The position numbers and the translations under genes were made by a program. The notes beneath the pieces were generated by a model. The model was given only the letters and a program-made list of their open reading frames with translations. It was not told where the DNA came from and ran no database searches. Positions 41,510-49,316 of a stretch of 64,000 bases of DNA are shown here, piece after piece. Each line of letters starts with the position of its first letter. Position 1 is the stretch's first letter. The DNA comes from Mycobacterium sp. MS1601 (GTDB lineage: Bacteria; Actinomycetota; Actinomycetes; Mycobacteriales; Mycobacteriaceae), in NCBI RefSeq assembly GCF_001984215.1, contig NZ_CP019420.1, forward strand, positions 682,001 through 746,000, written 5' to 3'.

Positions 41510-41800
41510 ATGCCACAGCCGCAGCAGCTACCTGGCCCCAACGCCGACATCTGGGATTGGCAGATGCAGGGACTTTGCCGGGGCGTTGATTCCTCGATGT
41601 TCTTCCATCCCGACGGCGAGCGCGGCCGCGCCCGGGCACAGCGTGAGATGCGTGCCAAGGAAATGTGCCGACGCTGCCCCGTCATCGCACAGTGCCGTTC
41701 ACACGCATTGGCCGTGGGTGAGCCCTACGGCATCTGGGGCGGACTGTCCGAGTCCGAGCGTGAACTGTTGCTGAAACGCGGCATTCGCCGCAGCGCCTGA
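41510..41800 (+). CDS. whiB3: WhiB3 iron-sulfur redox regulator
   Basis: A 96-residue Wbl protein. Cys23, Cys53, Cys56 and Cys62 bind the 4Fe-4S cluster, GIWGG (74-78) is the sigma-binding turn, and LLLKRGIRRSA gives the basic DNA-contact tail. The start PQPQQLPGPNADIW is nearly that of M. tuberculosis WhiB3, fixing the ATG at 41510. In relatives it senses redox state and NO, binds SigA and controls polyketide and lipid synthesis. Confidence 0.97.
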   Translation: MPQPQQLPGPNADIWDWQMQGLCRGVDSSMFFHPDGERGRARAQREMRAKEMCRRCPVIAQCRSHALAVGEPYGIWGGLSESERELLLKRGIRRSA

Positions 41801-41817
41801 CAGCGGCAAACACCAAG

Positions 41818-41857
41818 GCGCCCGGTTTCCCTCGTCGGAAACCGGGCGCTTGTGTGT
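41818..41857 (+). terminator. Intrinsic terminator after whiB3
   Basis: A 13-base perfect stem (GCGCCCGGTTTCC/GGAAACCGGGCGC) with a six-base loop is followed by TTGTGTGT. It ends whiB3 and may also stop leftward transcription from the next gene. Confidence 0.88.
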
Positions 41858-41870
41858 CTGCCCAACCCGT

Positions 41871-42361
41871 TCACAGTTCAGCCGAGACATGGCGAAGCGG
41901 GTCGAACGCGTCGAAGCGGCCCTGCCCCACCACCGCCACTCCGCGCTGTGGGAGGCAGAACGCTCCGAGCCGGGCCTGCTCGGCCAGTGCTGCGACGGGT
42001 CCGAGATCACGCCCGTTCAGCTCGGCGTGGGTTTCACAGACCGTCCACATCCGTTTCGGTGCGATGCGATAGTGCTGGCCGTTGGGCAGTGTCCCGGCCA
42101 GCCGCAGCTCGCCTGTCTTCAGCAGAGGCCGGCGGTGGCCCCGATGACACCGAGTGCCCGCGGGTCCGTCCACACCCGCTCCGGTAGCCGTTCTCCGAGC
42201 CAGCTCAACGCCAGTGACGCCGGGGTGTGGCGCAGCCGGACGGTCCAGTGCAGCACATCGGGGATGTCGATGACCACGGTGTGCTCATCGGTCCATGTGC
42301 TGTTGATACGGCACTGCCGAGCCGCGTCGGTGGCGCTGCGGGGAGTGTGTGCGGTGTTCAT
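41871..42361 (-). pseudogene. Conserved hypothetical protein with a frameshift
   Basis: The N-terminal part (MNTAHTPRSATDAARQ to ALGVIGATAGL) stops at a TGA near 42119. The C-terminal part (LLKTGELRLAGTLPNGQHYR to LPQRGVAVVGQGRF) continues in the -1 frame to 41871. Joined, they make a protein of about 163 residues whose two halves read like one domain. One lost base near 42125-42150 accounts for it. I do not recognise the family. It may be a pseudogene or a sequence error. Confidence 0.65.
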
Positions 42362-42403
42362 GTCCCGATGCTCGCCTCCGAGGCGGGGGTACCGCATGGG
42401 GTG

Positions 42404-43327
42404 TCAATCCCTATTTTCGGCTTCCGCCTGCTCCTCCTCGGGTGAGGTTTCCGCGGCCGCGACGGGAACGGGTGGGGTCTTCTGCCTACCGCCGAGCCAG
42501 CGCACCAATCCGTAGCAGACGGCGGCCAGGACGGCCACCAGCGCCAGCCAGGGCAACAGCAGACCGAACAACAGCACCGCGCTCCCGAGCACCGAAACCA
42601 GTGCATCCCAGCCTCTTTCGATCTGCCCGAAGAAACCGTGGTACTGCGCGGGCTCGGGGCCGCCGATCTGCTCGGCGGTGAACGAGACGGTGACGGTGCT
42701 GTACTCGATGCGGTCACCCAACGCTTGCCGCTGGGCCCGCAGGCTGTCGAGCTCGGCCTGCCGCTGTGAGAGCGCGTTTTCGGCGGTGATCAACGCCTCG
42801 GGGTCGCGGGCGTCGGCCATGATGGCCAGCAGCCGGTCCACCGAGGTCTGCAGCGCCCGGATCCGGGCGTCCAGATCCACCCGCTGCGCCGTGACGTCCT
42901 CGGCGGTGGTCTCGGCGTACTCGACAGTGCCGAGGTTCTTCAGCTCGCGCACCACGCCGTCGAGCTCGGCGGTGGGCACCCGCAACACGATCGACGTCTG
43001 GGCCCGCCCGGTGCCCGATCCGGAGTCCTCGGTGCGGCTGTCCACCCGGCCGTCGGCCTTCTCTACCAGCACCGCAGCCTCGTCGGCGGCGACGGACGGA
43101 TCGGCGACCGTGATCCGCATCGACGCGGTTTTCACCACATCTCTTTTCAGTGCCCCATCTTGCTCCGCCATCTCGCCGGGGGCGTTCTGCGGAACGGGTG
43201 CGACGTTGTCGGCCATACCTGCCCCGGACTCCGGACGGGTGGAGTCGACGTCACCGGCGCACGCAGTCAGCAGTGCCAGCGCGGCGAACATGGTGAGCAC
43301 CAGCTGGACCCAGTACCGCAGTGTCAT
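42404..43327 (-). CDS. DUF4349-type lipoprotein with coiled coil and C-terminal membrane helix
   Basis: A 307-residue protein. The signal peptide ends in the lipobox LTAC (Cys23). A DUF4349-like domain begins KRDVVKTASMRITVADPSVA, continues IVLRVPTAELDGVVRELKNL and passes into a coiled coil (ALTTENALSQ-type heptads around ITAENALSQRQAELDSLRAQ). A hydrophobic helix (AVLLFGLLLPWLALVAVLAA) then precedes an acidic tail. It probably spans the envelope. The role is unknown. The ATG is 15 bases from the left end of the IS481 copy, so its promoter was displaced by the insertion. Confidence 0.87.
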   Translation of the reverse strand: MTLRYWVQLVLTMFAALALLTACAGDVDSTRPESGAGMADNVAPVPQNAPGEMAEQDGALKRDVVKTASMRITVADPSVAADEAAVLVEKADGRVDSRTEDSGSGTGRAQTSIVLRVPTAELDGVVRELKNLGTVEYAETTAEDVTAQRVDLDARIRALQTSVDRLLAIMADARDPEALITAENALSQRQAELDSLRAQRQALGDRIEYSTVTVSFTAEQIGGPEPAQYHGFFGQIERGWDALVSVLGSAVLLFGLLLPWLALVAVLAAVCYGLVRWLGGRQKTPPVPVAAAETSPEEEQAEAENRD

Positions 43328-43336
43328 ACCGGCAAC

Positions 43337-44326
43337 CTAGCTGTACTGACCTGAGAGGTTAGGTACACGGCTGGCTGGTGGTTGACCGCCGAGTGCTGTG
43401 TGGCCGCGGTGGTGATTGTAGGTGTGCAGCCAGCGGGGGTACTCCTGGCAGCGTTGGTCGTCGCTGGTGTAGAGCCGGGCGTAGGCCCATTCGTCGGCCA
43501 GGGTGCGGTGGAAGCGCTCCACTTTCCCGTTGGTCTGCGGCCGATACGGCCGAGTCCTGCGGTGCTCGACGTCGTCGCCCAGCGCGTCCCGGAAGGCATG
43601 CGAGCGATAGCAGGACCCGTTGTCGGTCAACACCTTCCGAACAACGATGCCCTGTTCGACGAACCAGCCGTTGGCTCGTTGCCAGAACTCGGCGGCGGTG
43701 TCCTTGCGTTCGTCGGGCAGCATCTCGGAGTACGCCAACCGCGAATGGGCGTCGATCGCGGTGTGGATGAAGTGATATCCCCGCACCGGCTGATGGGACT
43801 TGTTGGTGGCTCCGGTCTTGTCCGCCTGGGAGTTGCGCTTACCCGCTGAGCGCCCGAGCTTGCGCCAACCGCCGCCGGCGGGGATCTTGCCCAGCTTCTT
43901 GACGTCGACGTGGACCAGATCACCGCACGCCGCCGACTCCATGCGGCGCACCACGCGGCCGGTGGCGCGGTCGAGCCACCGCAGTCGGGCGATGCGGTAG
44001 CGGCGCAGCACGTTGTGCACCGTGGAGACGTTGAGCCGCAGCAGGTAGGCGATCCGGGCCGGTCCCCAGCGGCGGGTGACGCGCACTCCGATGATGCGCC
44101 GCTCAATGCGCGTCGGCGTGCGGTTCGGACTGTAATGCGGTCGTGAGCTGCGGTCGACCATCCCCGCCTCGCCCAGCTCGAGGTAGCGATCCACCCACCG
44201 GCACACTGTGGTCACCGACACCTGGAAGCGATCGGCCGCGCGGCGACGCGACCACCCGTCATTGACAACGCATCGAGCCAGCCGCAGACGACCGGTTTCG
44301 GACAAAGGGGCATTACGGTGAACCAC
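43337..44326 (-). CDS. IS481-family transposase
   Basis: A 329-residue DDE transposase. The N-terminal helix-turn-helix part reads WSRRRAADRFQVSVTTVCRW. The rve-type core has the first Asp in HTAIDAHSRLAYSE, the second in VLTDNGSCYRSHAF, and the Glu in PQTNGKVERFHRTLADEW. The start is GTG at 44326, lying on the edge of a 14-base inverted repeat. The final Ser codon and the TAG stop are completed by the flanking CCTAGC target copy. It looks functional. Confidence 0.95.
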   Translation of the reverse strand: MVHRNAPLSETGRLRLARCVVNDGWSRRRAADRFQVSVTTVCRWVDRYLELGEAGMVDRSSRPHYSPNRTPTRIERRIIGVRVTRRWGPARIAYLLRLNVSTVHNVLRRYRIARLRWLDRATGRVVRRMESAACGDLVHVDVKKLGKIPAGGGWRKLGRSAGKRNSQADKTGATNKSHQPVRGYHFIHTAIDAHSRLAYSEMLPDERKDTAAEFWQRANGWFVEQGIVVRKVLTDNGSCYRSHAFRDALGDDVEHRRTRPYRPQTNGKVERFHRTLADEWAYARLYTSDDQRCQEYPRWLHTYNHHRGHTALGGQPPASRVPNLSGQYS

Positions 44327-44431
44327 GAAGACCTCCGAGATCGGGGAGCGTTCCTAGACAGCTCGCACTCCACTCGGAGGTCTTCGTCTTGTCACCTCAC
44401 CACGCCGTCACCAACGTCCGTGGTCAGTACA
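43342..44431 (-). mobile_element. IS481-family insertion sequence, complete (1,090 bp)
   Basis: Both ends are recognisable: the left end reads TGTACTGACC and the right end is its exact complement, GGTCAGTACA. Imperfect terminal similarity extends to about 25 bases. One intact transposase gene fills the element. Perfect target duplications flank it, indicating a recent insertion. Confidence 0.95.
44326..44386. repeat. 14-base inverted repeat at the transposase start
   Basis: CGAAGACCTCCGAG (44326-44339) and its exact complement (44373-44386) enclose 33 bases. In mRNA entering from outside, the hairpin would bury the ribosome site and GTG start of the transposase. Confidence 0.85.
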
Positions 44432-44435
44432 CCTA

Positions 44436-44536
44436 GCCGAGGAGTCACGGCCGGCGAACGAGAACCGAGCCGGTATGACGATGCGGCGACGAAGGAGCCG
44501 AGGAGTCAGGGCCGGCTACCAGATAACCGAGCCGGT
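44436..44536. repeat. Two imperfect direct repeats beside IS481
   Basis: GCCGAGGAGTCACGGCCGGC at 44436 recurs at 44497 with one change, and each copy is followed about 28-29 bases after its start by AACCGAGCCGGT. The period is 61 bases. The first copy starts inside the duplicated IS target. Nothing here looks coding. Confidence 0.7.
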
Positions 44537-44548
44537 TCGGGGGTCAGC

Positions 44549-45700
44549 TCACGGCCAGACCGCAGACTTCCTGTGGTCGTCGACGGTGAACACCTGTTCC
44601 GAGAAGCGGGATTGACCGGTGGTCGCCAACTCCGCCAACGCCTCACCCCACACCGGCGCGAACTTGAATCCGTTGCCGCTGAGCGCGGTGGCCACCACGA
44701 TGCGCCCGTCGGCGACGGTGTCGATGATCGGCATCTTGTTGGCCGCCAACGACTCTCCGTGCACCGACCAGCGGGACGCCGCGGGGATCAGGTCGGGGAT
44801 CATCTTCTGCATCTGCTCACCGGCCCATCTCAGGTGCTCCTCGGTGAGCGTGGTGGTGCGGTCGGACCAGTCGTCCACCACCGGGAACTCGAAATTGGGG
44901 GTGGCTTTGATGCTGTAGCCGTCGACGCTGGGGATGCCGAATGCGTGGATGCCGTGCAGGTCACGCATGAAGCCCGGGAACTTGTCCGGCGTGAACATCT
45001 CGATGTGCCGTGGCAGGAACCAGATCAGCGAGTAGCTGACAACTTTCACGACGTCGGCAAGCTCAGGCAACAGCCGGGTGGTCCACGGGCCGGCGCTGAG
45101 CACCACCTTGTCGGCGAGCAATTCCCCGTTGCTGGTGACCACTCGCACGCCGTCGGGGCCGGGCTCGATGGCGGTGACCGTGGTGTCGAAGTGGGCGGTG
45201 GCGCCGTGCAACAGCGCCATCTCGGTGGCGGCCGCCACGGCGAGTTCCGGCCGCAGGGCGCCGCCCAGGGTGTCCATCACCCCGATGTCGTCATCCTCGA
45301 CGTAGAACTGCGGGTAGCGGGCGCGCAGGTCCGCGGCGTCGAGTACTTCGTGCGGCAGGTCGAAGTCGGCGATGGAGCGCAGGGTGGACTCCAGGTCGGG
45401 ATGTCCCTTCGGGCCGATACTCAACGCGCCCGCTGCGATCAGCGGATCCTGCCCGTAGGCGGCGCCCAGCTTCTGCCACAGTTCGCGCGAGCGTAGCAGC
45501 GCCGGGGTGAACACCTGCCCCTCCTTGGCGGCCACACGGAACAGCCGTGATTCGCCGGCGTAGGCGCCGCGGGTGTGAACCCGGCTGAACTGTTCGACAC
45601 CCACGACCTCGACGCCGCGTTCCGCCAGCTGCCACAGGGCCATCGAACCCATGGAGCCGAGTCCGACGACCACGACAGCGGTCCGGTTGGTCTTCGTCAT
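44549..45700 (-). CDS. FAD-dependent amine oxidase, sarcosine-oxidase (MSOX) type
   Basis: A 383-residue DAO-fold flavoenzyme. The dinucleotide motif reads VVVVGLGSMGSMALWQLAER. The MSOX-like RGAYAGESRLFR segment follows, and the C-terminal VATALSGNGFKFAPVWGEAL has the Gly-Phe-Lys stretch typical of the family. It should oxidise a secondary or primary amine to an imine with H2O2 release. The ATG at 45700 overlaps the stop of the cyclodeaminase-like gene by four bases, so the two products probably work together. Confidence 0.88.
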   Translation of the reverse strand: MTKTNRTAVVVVGLGSMGSMALWQLAERGVEVVGVEQFSRVHTRGAYAGESRLFRVAAKEGQVFTPALLRSRELWQKLGAAYGQDPLIAAGALSIGPKGHPDLESTLRSIADFDLPHEVLDAADLRARYPQFYVEDDDIGVMDTLGGALRPELAVAAATEMALLHGATAHFDTTVTAIEPGPDGVRVVTSNGELLADKVVLSAGPWTTRLLPELADVVKVVSYSLIWFLPRHIEMFTPDKFPGFMRDLHGIHAFGIPSVDGYSIKATPNFEFPVVDDWSDRTTTLTEEHLRWAGEQMQKMIPDLIPAASRWSVHGESLAANKMPIIDTVADGRIVVATALSGNGFKFAPVWGEALAELATTGQSRFSEQVFTVDDHRKSAVWP

Positions 45701-46830
45701 GCCAGTGCCGGCCTTTCCCACAGATTGAGCTTGGTCCCGATTCCTTTGTCGATCGCGTTGCGGTACAACGTGGTCCCCCACGCCACGTCCTCGACGGGCA
45801 TGCCGCCGACGGACAACACGATGATGTCCTCGTCGCTGCGACGGGCCACCGCGTCGCCGGCGACCACGGCACCCAGATCCACCAACTCCTCGGGGGCCAG
45901 CGTGCCGTCATGACGTAGGTCGACGAACTTCGAGCCGATCAGCGAGACCTTGCGGTGCGACGGATAACCGTGCTCATCGGCCCACGCCTCGTACATCCGC
46001 GTGTTGTCCAGCACCTTGACCACCCCCGCGCCCACCATGCCCTCGTCGAGGTCGCAGGCCGAGGGCATGCTGAGGAAGGCGCCCGGCTTCACCCACTTCC
46101 GTTGCACCAGTGGGTATTCCGACACATCGCCGGAGGGATTGGTGGTGCAGTAGGTCACGATGTCGCTGTCGCGCACCGCGTCCTCGATGGTGTCCACCGC
46201 GACCACGGCGAGTTCCGGGAAGGTGTTGGACACCCACTTGGTGAAACTCTCCACCGACGCGGTGCTGCGGCCCTTCACCTTGACTGTCCTGATACCGGGG
46301 CGGGCGGCGACGAACGCCTCCAACGAGGTGCGGGCCATGACACCGGGGCCGACGATGCCGACAACCCGCGATTGCGGCAGTGACAGCCATTTCGCACCGA
46401 CGCCGGGCACCGCGCCGGTCCGGTAGGCCGACAAGAGGTTCGCCGACATCAGGGCCAGCGGTGCGCCGGTGTCGGTGTCGTTGAGCATGAACATCAGGAT
46501 GGAGCGGGGCAGGCCCTTGTCACGGTTGTCCTGATTGGAGCCGTACCACTTGACGCCGGTGGTGCCGTAGCCTCCGCCGAGGTAGGCGGGCATCGCCATG
46601 TAGCGTCGGTCCGGCGCGTCGGTGGGCATTCCGGGAAACGACGTCGACTTGGGGAAGTTCAGCATTGCGCCGTGAGAGTCGTTGTTGGAGCCCGACATCC
46701 GGTAATCGCCGCGATGCAGGAGCGTGAACGTCTGCTCCATGACCTCGATGCACGATGCCATGTCGGTGACGCCGGCGGCAATCATGTCGGGCTCGGAGAG
46801 GTACAGGAAGTCGATAGCCGGATCCGACAA
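45697..46830 (-). CDS. Ornithine cyclodeaminase/mu-crystallin family protein
   Basis: A 377-residue NAD(P)-binding protein. The N-terminal domain has YGTTGVKWYGSNQDNRDKGL with the substrate Lys, and the Rossmann part has RVVGIVGPGVMARTSLEAFV and CTTNPSGDVSEYP. Relatives in actinobacteria are, as I recall, annotated as tyramine oxidase subunit B, which fits its coupling to an FAD amine oxidase. The reaction, reduction or deamination of an imine or amino acid, is inferred. It is divergent from the TetR gene across a palindromic operator. Confidence 0.85.
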   Translation of the reverse strand: MSDPAIDFLYLSEPDMIAAGVTDMASCIEVMEQTFTLLHRGDYRMSGSNNDSHGAMLNFPKSTSFPGMPTDAPDRRYMAMPAYLGGGYGTTGVKWYGSNQDNRDKGLPRSILMFMLNDTDTGAPLALMSANLLSAYRTGAVPGVGAKWLSLPQSRVVGIVGPGVMARTSLEAFVAARPGIRTVKVKGRSTASVESFTKWVSNTFPELAVVAVDTIEDAVRDSDIVTYCTTNPSGDVSEYPLVQRKWVKPGAFLSMPSACDLDEGMVGAGVVKVLDNTRMYEAWADEHGYPSHRKVSLIGSKFVDLRHDGTLAPEELVDLGAVVAGDAVARRSDEDIIVLSVGGMPVEDVAWGTTLYRNAIDKGIGTKLNLWERPALA

Positions 46831-46859
46831 GGCAGGATTCTCCTAGTGCGAGGTGGCGA

Positions 46860-46907
46860 CAAACATTATTGTTGTAATGTTTGGCCTACCTTACGTTTGT
46901 AATGTTT
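46860..46907. promoter_or_regulatory. TetR-type operator: palindrome plus extra half-site
   Basis: CAAACATTA (46860-46868) and TAATGTTTG (46875-46883) form a perfect nine-base inverted repeat with a six-base spacer. TTGTAATGTTT (46872-46882) recurs at 46897-46907, 25 bases on. It lies between the divergent cyclodeaminase and TetR genes and could repress both. Confidence 0.82.
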
Positions 46908-46958
46908 CCGACAGTGTGCGAAAAGTTGTGGCGCGGTTACATCACAGGGGGAATTCGC

Positions 46959-47528
46959 TTGACCGAGGGTCGGCCGGGCTACGGGCAGGGTCGTGAGGCG
47001 TTGATCGACGCCACCATCCGCATCGTGGCCACACACGGGTTGAGCAAGCTCACCTATCGGGCGGTGGCCGCCGAAGCCGGCGTCACCCACGGCACGGTGC
47101 AACACCACTTCGCCAACCTCGACGAACTCCTCGAGGCGGCGCTGGCCTACTGCGTCGAGATCAGCCTGGCCACCGGATCATTGGACAGCGAGAGCGGAAC
47201 GATCGACGACTGGGCCGCCAAGATCGGGGCCGGCGTCCGCGCCACCCTCGACGCGCAGGTGTTCCAGTTCGAACTCGTCCTGGAATCGCGCCGACGCCCG
47301 CAGCTGCGGCCGCACATCGACCGCTACTACGAGAACTACCGGGCGGCCACCCGGAAGTCCTTACGCAGCCTCGGACTGCCCCACGACCTGCACACCGTCG
47401 ACGTGGTGTTCTCCGCGATCGACGGCCTGGTGTTCCGGGCCGTCACCCTGGGCGGTGACGACCTGGTGAACCTCGACGGCCAGATCGACCGGCTGCGCGA
47501 GGTGTTGCGAGAGATGCGGGACGGCTAG
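46959..47528 (+). CDS. TetR-family transcriptional regulator
   Basis: About 189 residues. The DNA-binding domain reads REALIDATIRIVATHGLSKL, then TYRAVAAEAGVTHGTVQHHF with the usual recognition helix, followed by an all-helical ligand domain (FQFELVLESRRRPQLRPHID). The TTG at 46959 is preferred because AGGGGG lies eight bases upstream and because longer starts (ATG 46902, TTG 46881) would fall on the palindromic operator. It probably represses the divergent oxidase/cyclodeaminase pair. Confidence 0.85.
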   Translation: MTEGRPGYGQGREALIDATIRIVATHGLSKLTYRAVAAEAGVTHGTVQHHFANLDELLEAALAYCVEISLATGSLDSESGTIDDWAAKIGAGVRATLDAQVFQFELVLESRRRPQLRPHIDRYYENYRAATRKSLRSLGLPHDLHTVDVVFSAIDGLVFRAVTLGGDDLVNLDGQIDRLREVLREMRDG

Positions 47529-48571
47529 CGGGCCAACTCGCGCAGTACCGAATCCGTTGCGGCCCAATCCATGCACTTGTCGGTGACGGACTGCCCGTAG
47601 GTCAGCGGGCGCGCTTCGGGTGCCTGCGCACCAGCCACCAGGAAACTCTCCAACATCACGCCGCTGACCGGCAGCCCGTCGCGCACCAATTGGGCCACCT
47701 CCGTGGCGACCGAGGCCTGACGGATGTGATCCTTGCCAGAATTGGCGTGGCTGCAGTCGATCACCACTCGCGCCGGCAGACCGGCCTTGTCCAGGGTGGC
47801 CGCAGCCGCCGACACCGAGGCGGCGTCGTAGTTGGGCCCGTCGGTGCCGCCGCGCAGGATGATGTGGCAGTCGTCGTTACCCATGGTGCTCACCAATGCA
47901 CCACGGCCCATATCGTCCATCCCGAAGAAAACATGCGCAGCCGCAGCGGCTTTCACGCCATCGACGGCCACCTGGACGTTGCCGTCGGTAGCATTCTTGA
48001 AGCCGACCGGCATCGACAGGCCAGACGCCAGCTGGCGGTGCACCTGCGATTCGGTGGTGCGGGCACCAATGGCACCCCACGCCACCGCGTCGGCGATGTA
48101 CTGCGGGCTGGTGGGCTCGAGGAACTCGCAGCCCACCGGCAGGCCGATGTCGATGATGTCGAGCAGCAGCCGCCGCGCCGTGCGCAGACCCCGCGCCACG
48201 TCGAAGGTGCCGTCCATCCCGGGGTCGTTGATCAGGCCCTTCCATCCGATGGTGGTGCGCGGCTTCTCGAAGTACACGCGCATCACGATCTTGAGCCGGT
48301 CGCCCAGCTCGTCGGCGACCTTGATCAGGCGGCCGGCATACTCCAGCGCGGCAGCCGGGTCGTGCACGGAGCACGGCCCCACCACCACGAGCAGGCGGTC
48401 ATCCCGGCCGGTCAGGATGTCGGCGATCTCGTCGCGGTCGCGGGCCACCCGCTCGGCACGACGCGCGCCCAGCGGGAACTCGGTGAGCACATCGTGCGGG
48501 CTGGGGATCTCGCTGAAACTGCGGATTCGCCGGTCGGAGGTGTTCTGCGGGGCGATCTGCGCCAGATTCAC
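47525..48571 (-). CDS. aroG: 3-deoxy-7-phosphoheptulonate (DAHP) synthase, class I
   Basis: A 348-residue class I (AroFGH-type) DAHP synthase, the first shikimate enzyme joining PEP and erythrose 4-phosphate. Motifs: VVVGPCSVHDP, MRVYFEKPRTTIGWKGLIND, GARTTESQVHRQLASGLSMP, VGFKNATDG and DCSHANSGKDH with metal ligands. M. tuberculosis relies on an unrelated class II enzyme, so this is an additional or alternative one. The GTG at 48571 is preferred over longer frames because AAAGG precedes it. A leader peptide and terminator upstream indicate attenuation by aromatic amino acids. Its stop overlaps the TetR stop. Confidence 0.95.
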   Translation of the reverse strand: MNLAQIAPQNTSDRRIRSFSEIPSPHDVLTEFPLGARRAERVARDRDEIADILTGRDDRLLVVVGPCSVHDPAAALEYAGRLIKVADELGDRLKIVMRVYFEKPRTTIGWKGLINDPGMDGTFDVARGLRTARRLLLDIIDIGLPVGCEFLEPTSPQYIADAVAWGAIGARTTESQVHRQLASGLSMPVGFKNATDGNVQVAVDGVKAAAAAHVFFGMDDMGRGALVSTMGNDDCHIILRGGTDGPNYDAASVSAAAATLDKAGLPARVVIDCSHANSGKDHIRQASVATEVAQLVRDGLPVSGVMLESFLVAGAQAPEARPLTYGQSVTDKCMDWAATDSVLRELAR

Positions 48572-48625
48572 TGGGGTGCCTTTCTCAATACTGGGCACCA
48601 GTGCAAACCTCCGGTGCCCCTGACA

Positions 48626-48657
48626 TACAAAAGGCAGCGACCAGATGGTCACTGCCT
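48626..48657 (-). terminator. Attenuator terminator ahead of DAHP synthase
   Basis: On the minus strand GGCAGTGACC-ATCT-GGTCGCTGCC forms a ten-base stem with one G-U-type mismatch and is followed by TTTTG. It lies between the leader peptide and the structural gene. Confidence 0.85.
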
Positions 48658-48678
48658 GGGCTCCGGGTGGATGCGTGC

Positions 48679-48753
48679 TTAGCGCTGCGCTTTATCGGCT
48701 CCGCCCGGAGCCTTGATAAAGCGCCAATAGCTGGCGCGCACACCGATAGTCAC
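48679..48753 (-). CDS. Aromatic leader peptide of DAHP synthase
   Basis: A 24-residue reading frame, MTIGVRASYWRFIKAPGGAD then KAQR, with GTG start preceded by GGAG. The core Tyr-Trp-Arg-Phe puts three aromatic codons within four. The codons just after Trp form the 5' arm of a long hairpin (48687-48724). GGGCTCCGGG (plus strand 48658-48667) can pair instead with the complementary CCCGGAGCC at 48704-48712, giving an alternative structure next to the terminator. The arrangement is that of amino-acid-sensing attenuators. No homologue was checked. Confidence 0.8.
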   Translation of the reverse strand: MTIGVRASYWRFIKAPGGADKAQR

Positions 48754-48845
48754 GAGCTCCAGGGTATACCGCTGCTCCACCAACGGCCAAACCCGGGTGC
48801 ACTGCACCCTGTCTGAGCACGCCGCATGGCACCTACGTTGCGGGT

Positions 48846-49316
48846 ATGGCCCACACCAAACCAGTAACAACGCTGCTCTGCTTGTTCGCCATGGCGACCG
48901 CACCGGCGGCCTCTGCCGAAGCACCCGAGAACACCCAGATCCTGCGTGAGGCGTTTGCCCGCGGCGTCGGCGCACCAGACACGTTCTACGGCGTCCTCGC
49001 CGACGACGTGCACTGGACGGTGGCTCGGGCCGAGCGGCCATCGACGTACACATCGCGCCAGGAGTTCCTCGACAACGGCGCCGGGCCCGTGGTGCAGCGT
49101 CTCACCGGTCAGATCCAGGCGGAGGTCCACGAATTGATCGCCGCCGACGACCAGGTGGTGGCGCGATGGCGCGGCACCGCCACCGCACGCGACGGCCGGC
49201 CCTACGTCAATGAGTACAACTGGGTGATGACCATGGCCGACGGGCAGGTGACCCACGTCGTGGCCTACCTCGACCTGGTCGTCCTCGACGAGCTGCTCAC
49301 CCGGGTGCCGGTCTAG
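48846..49316 (+). CDS. Secreted SnoaL/NTF2-like protein
   Basis: A 156-residue protein with a signal peptide (LLCLFAMATAPAASA, cleavage near residue 24) and an NTF2-like cone fold: ILREAFARGVGAP, LADDVHWTVARAERPSTYTS, VVARWRGTATARDGRPYVNE and a final VVAYLDLVVLDELL. Cytosolic relatives are isomerases or small-ligand binders; here export points to an envelope or extracellular role. No catalytic residues can be assigned with confidence. Confidence 0.82.
   Translation: MAHTKPVTTLLCLFAMATAPAASAEAPENTQILREAFARGVGAPDTFYGVLADDVHWTVARAERPSTYTSRQEFLDNGAGPVVQRLTGQIQAEVHELIAADDQVVARWRGTATARDGRPYVNEYNWVMTMADGQVTHVVAYLDLVVLDELLTRVPV

Larger units (their letters stand above)
43336..44437. repeat. Six-base target-site duplication CCTAGC around IS481
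   Basis: CCTAGC occurs at 43336-43341 and 44432-44437, immediately outside the element ends. It fits the NCTAGN target known for IS481. Confidence 0.92.

Noticed and set aside
41130..41639. A 169-codon minus-strand frame spanning the whiB3 promoter
   Set aside because: It is antisense to whiB3 at one end and shows no family pattern.
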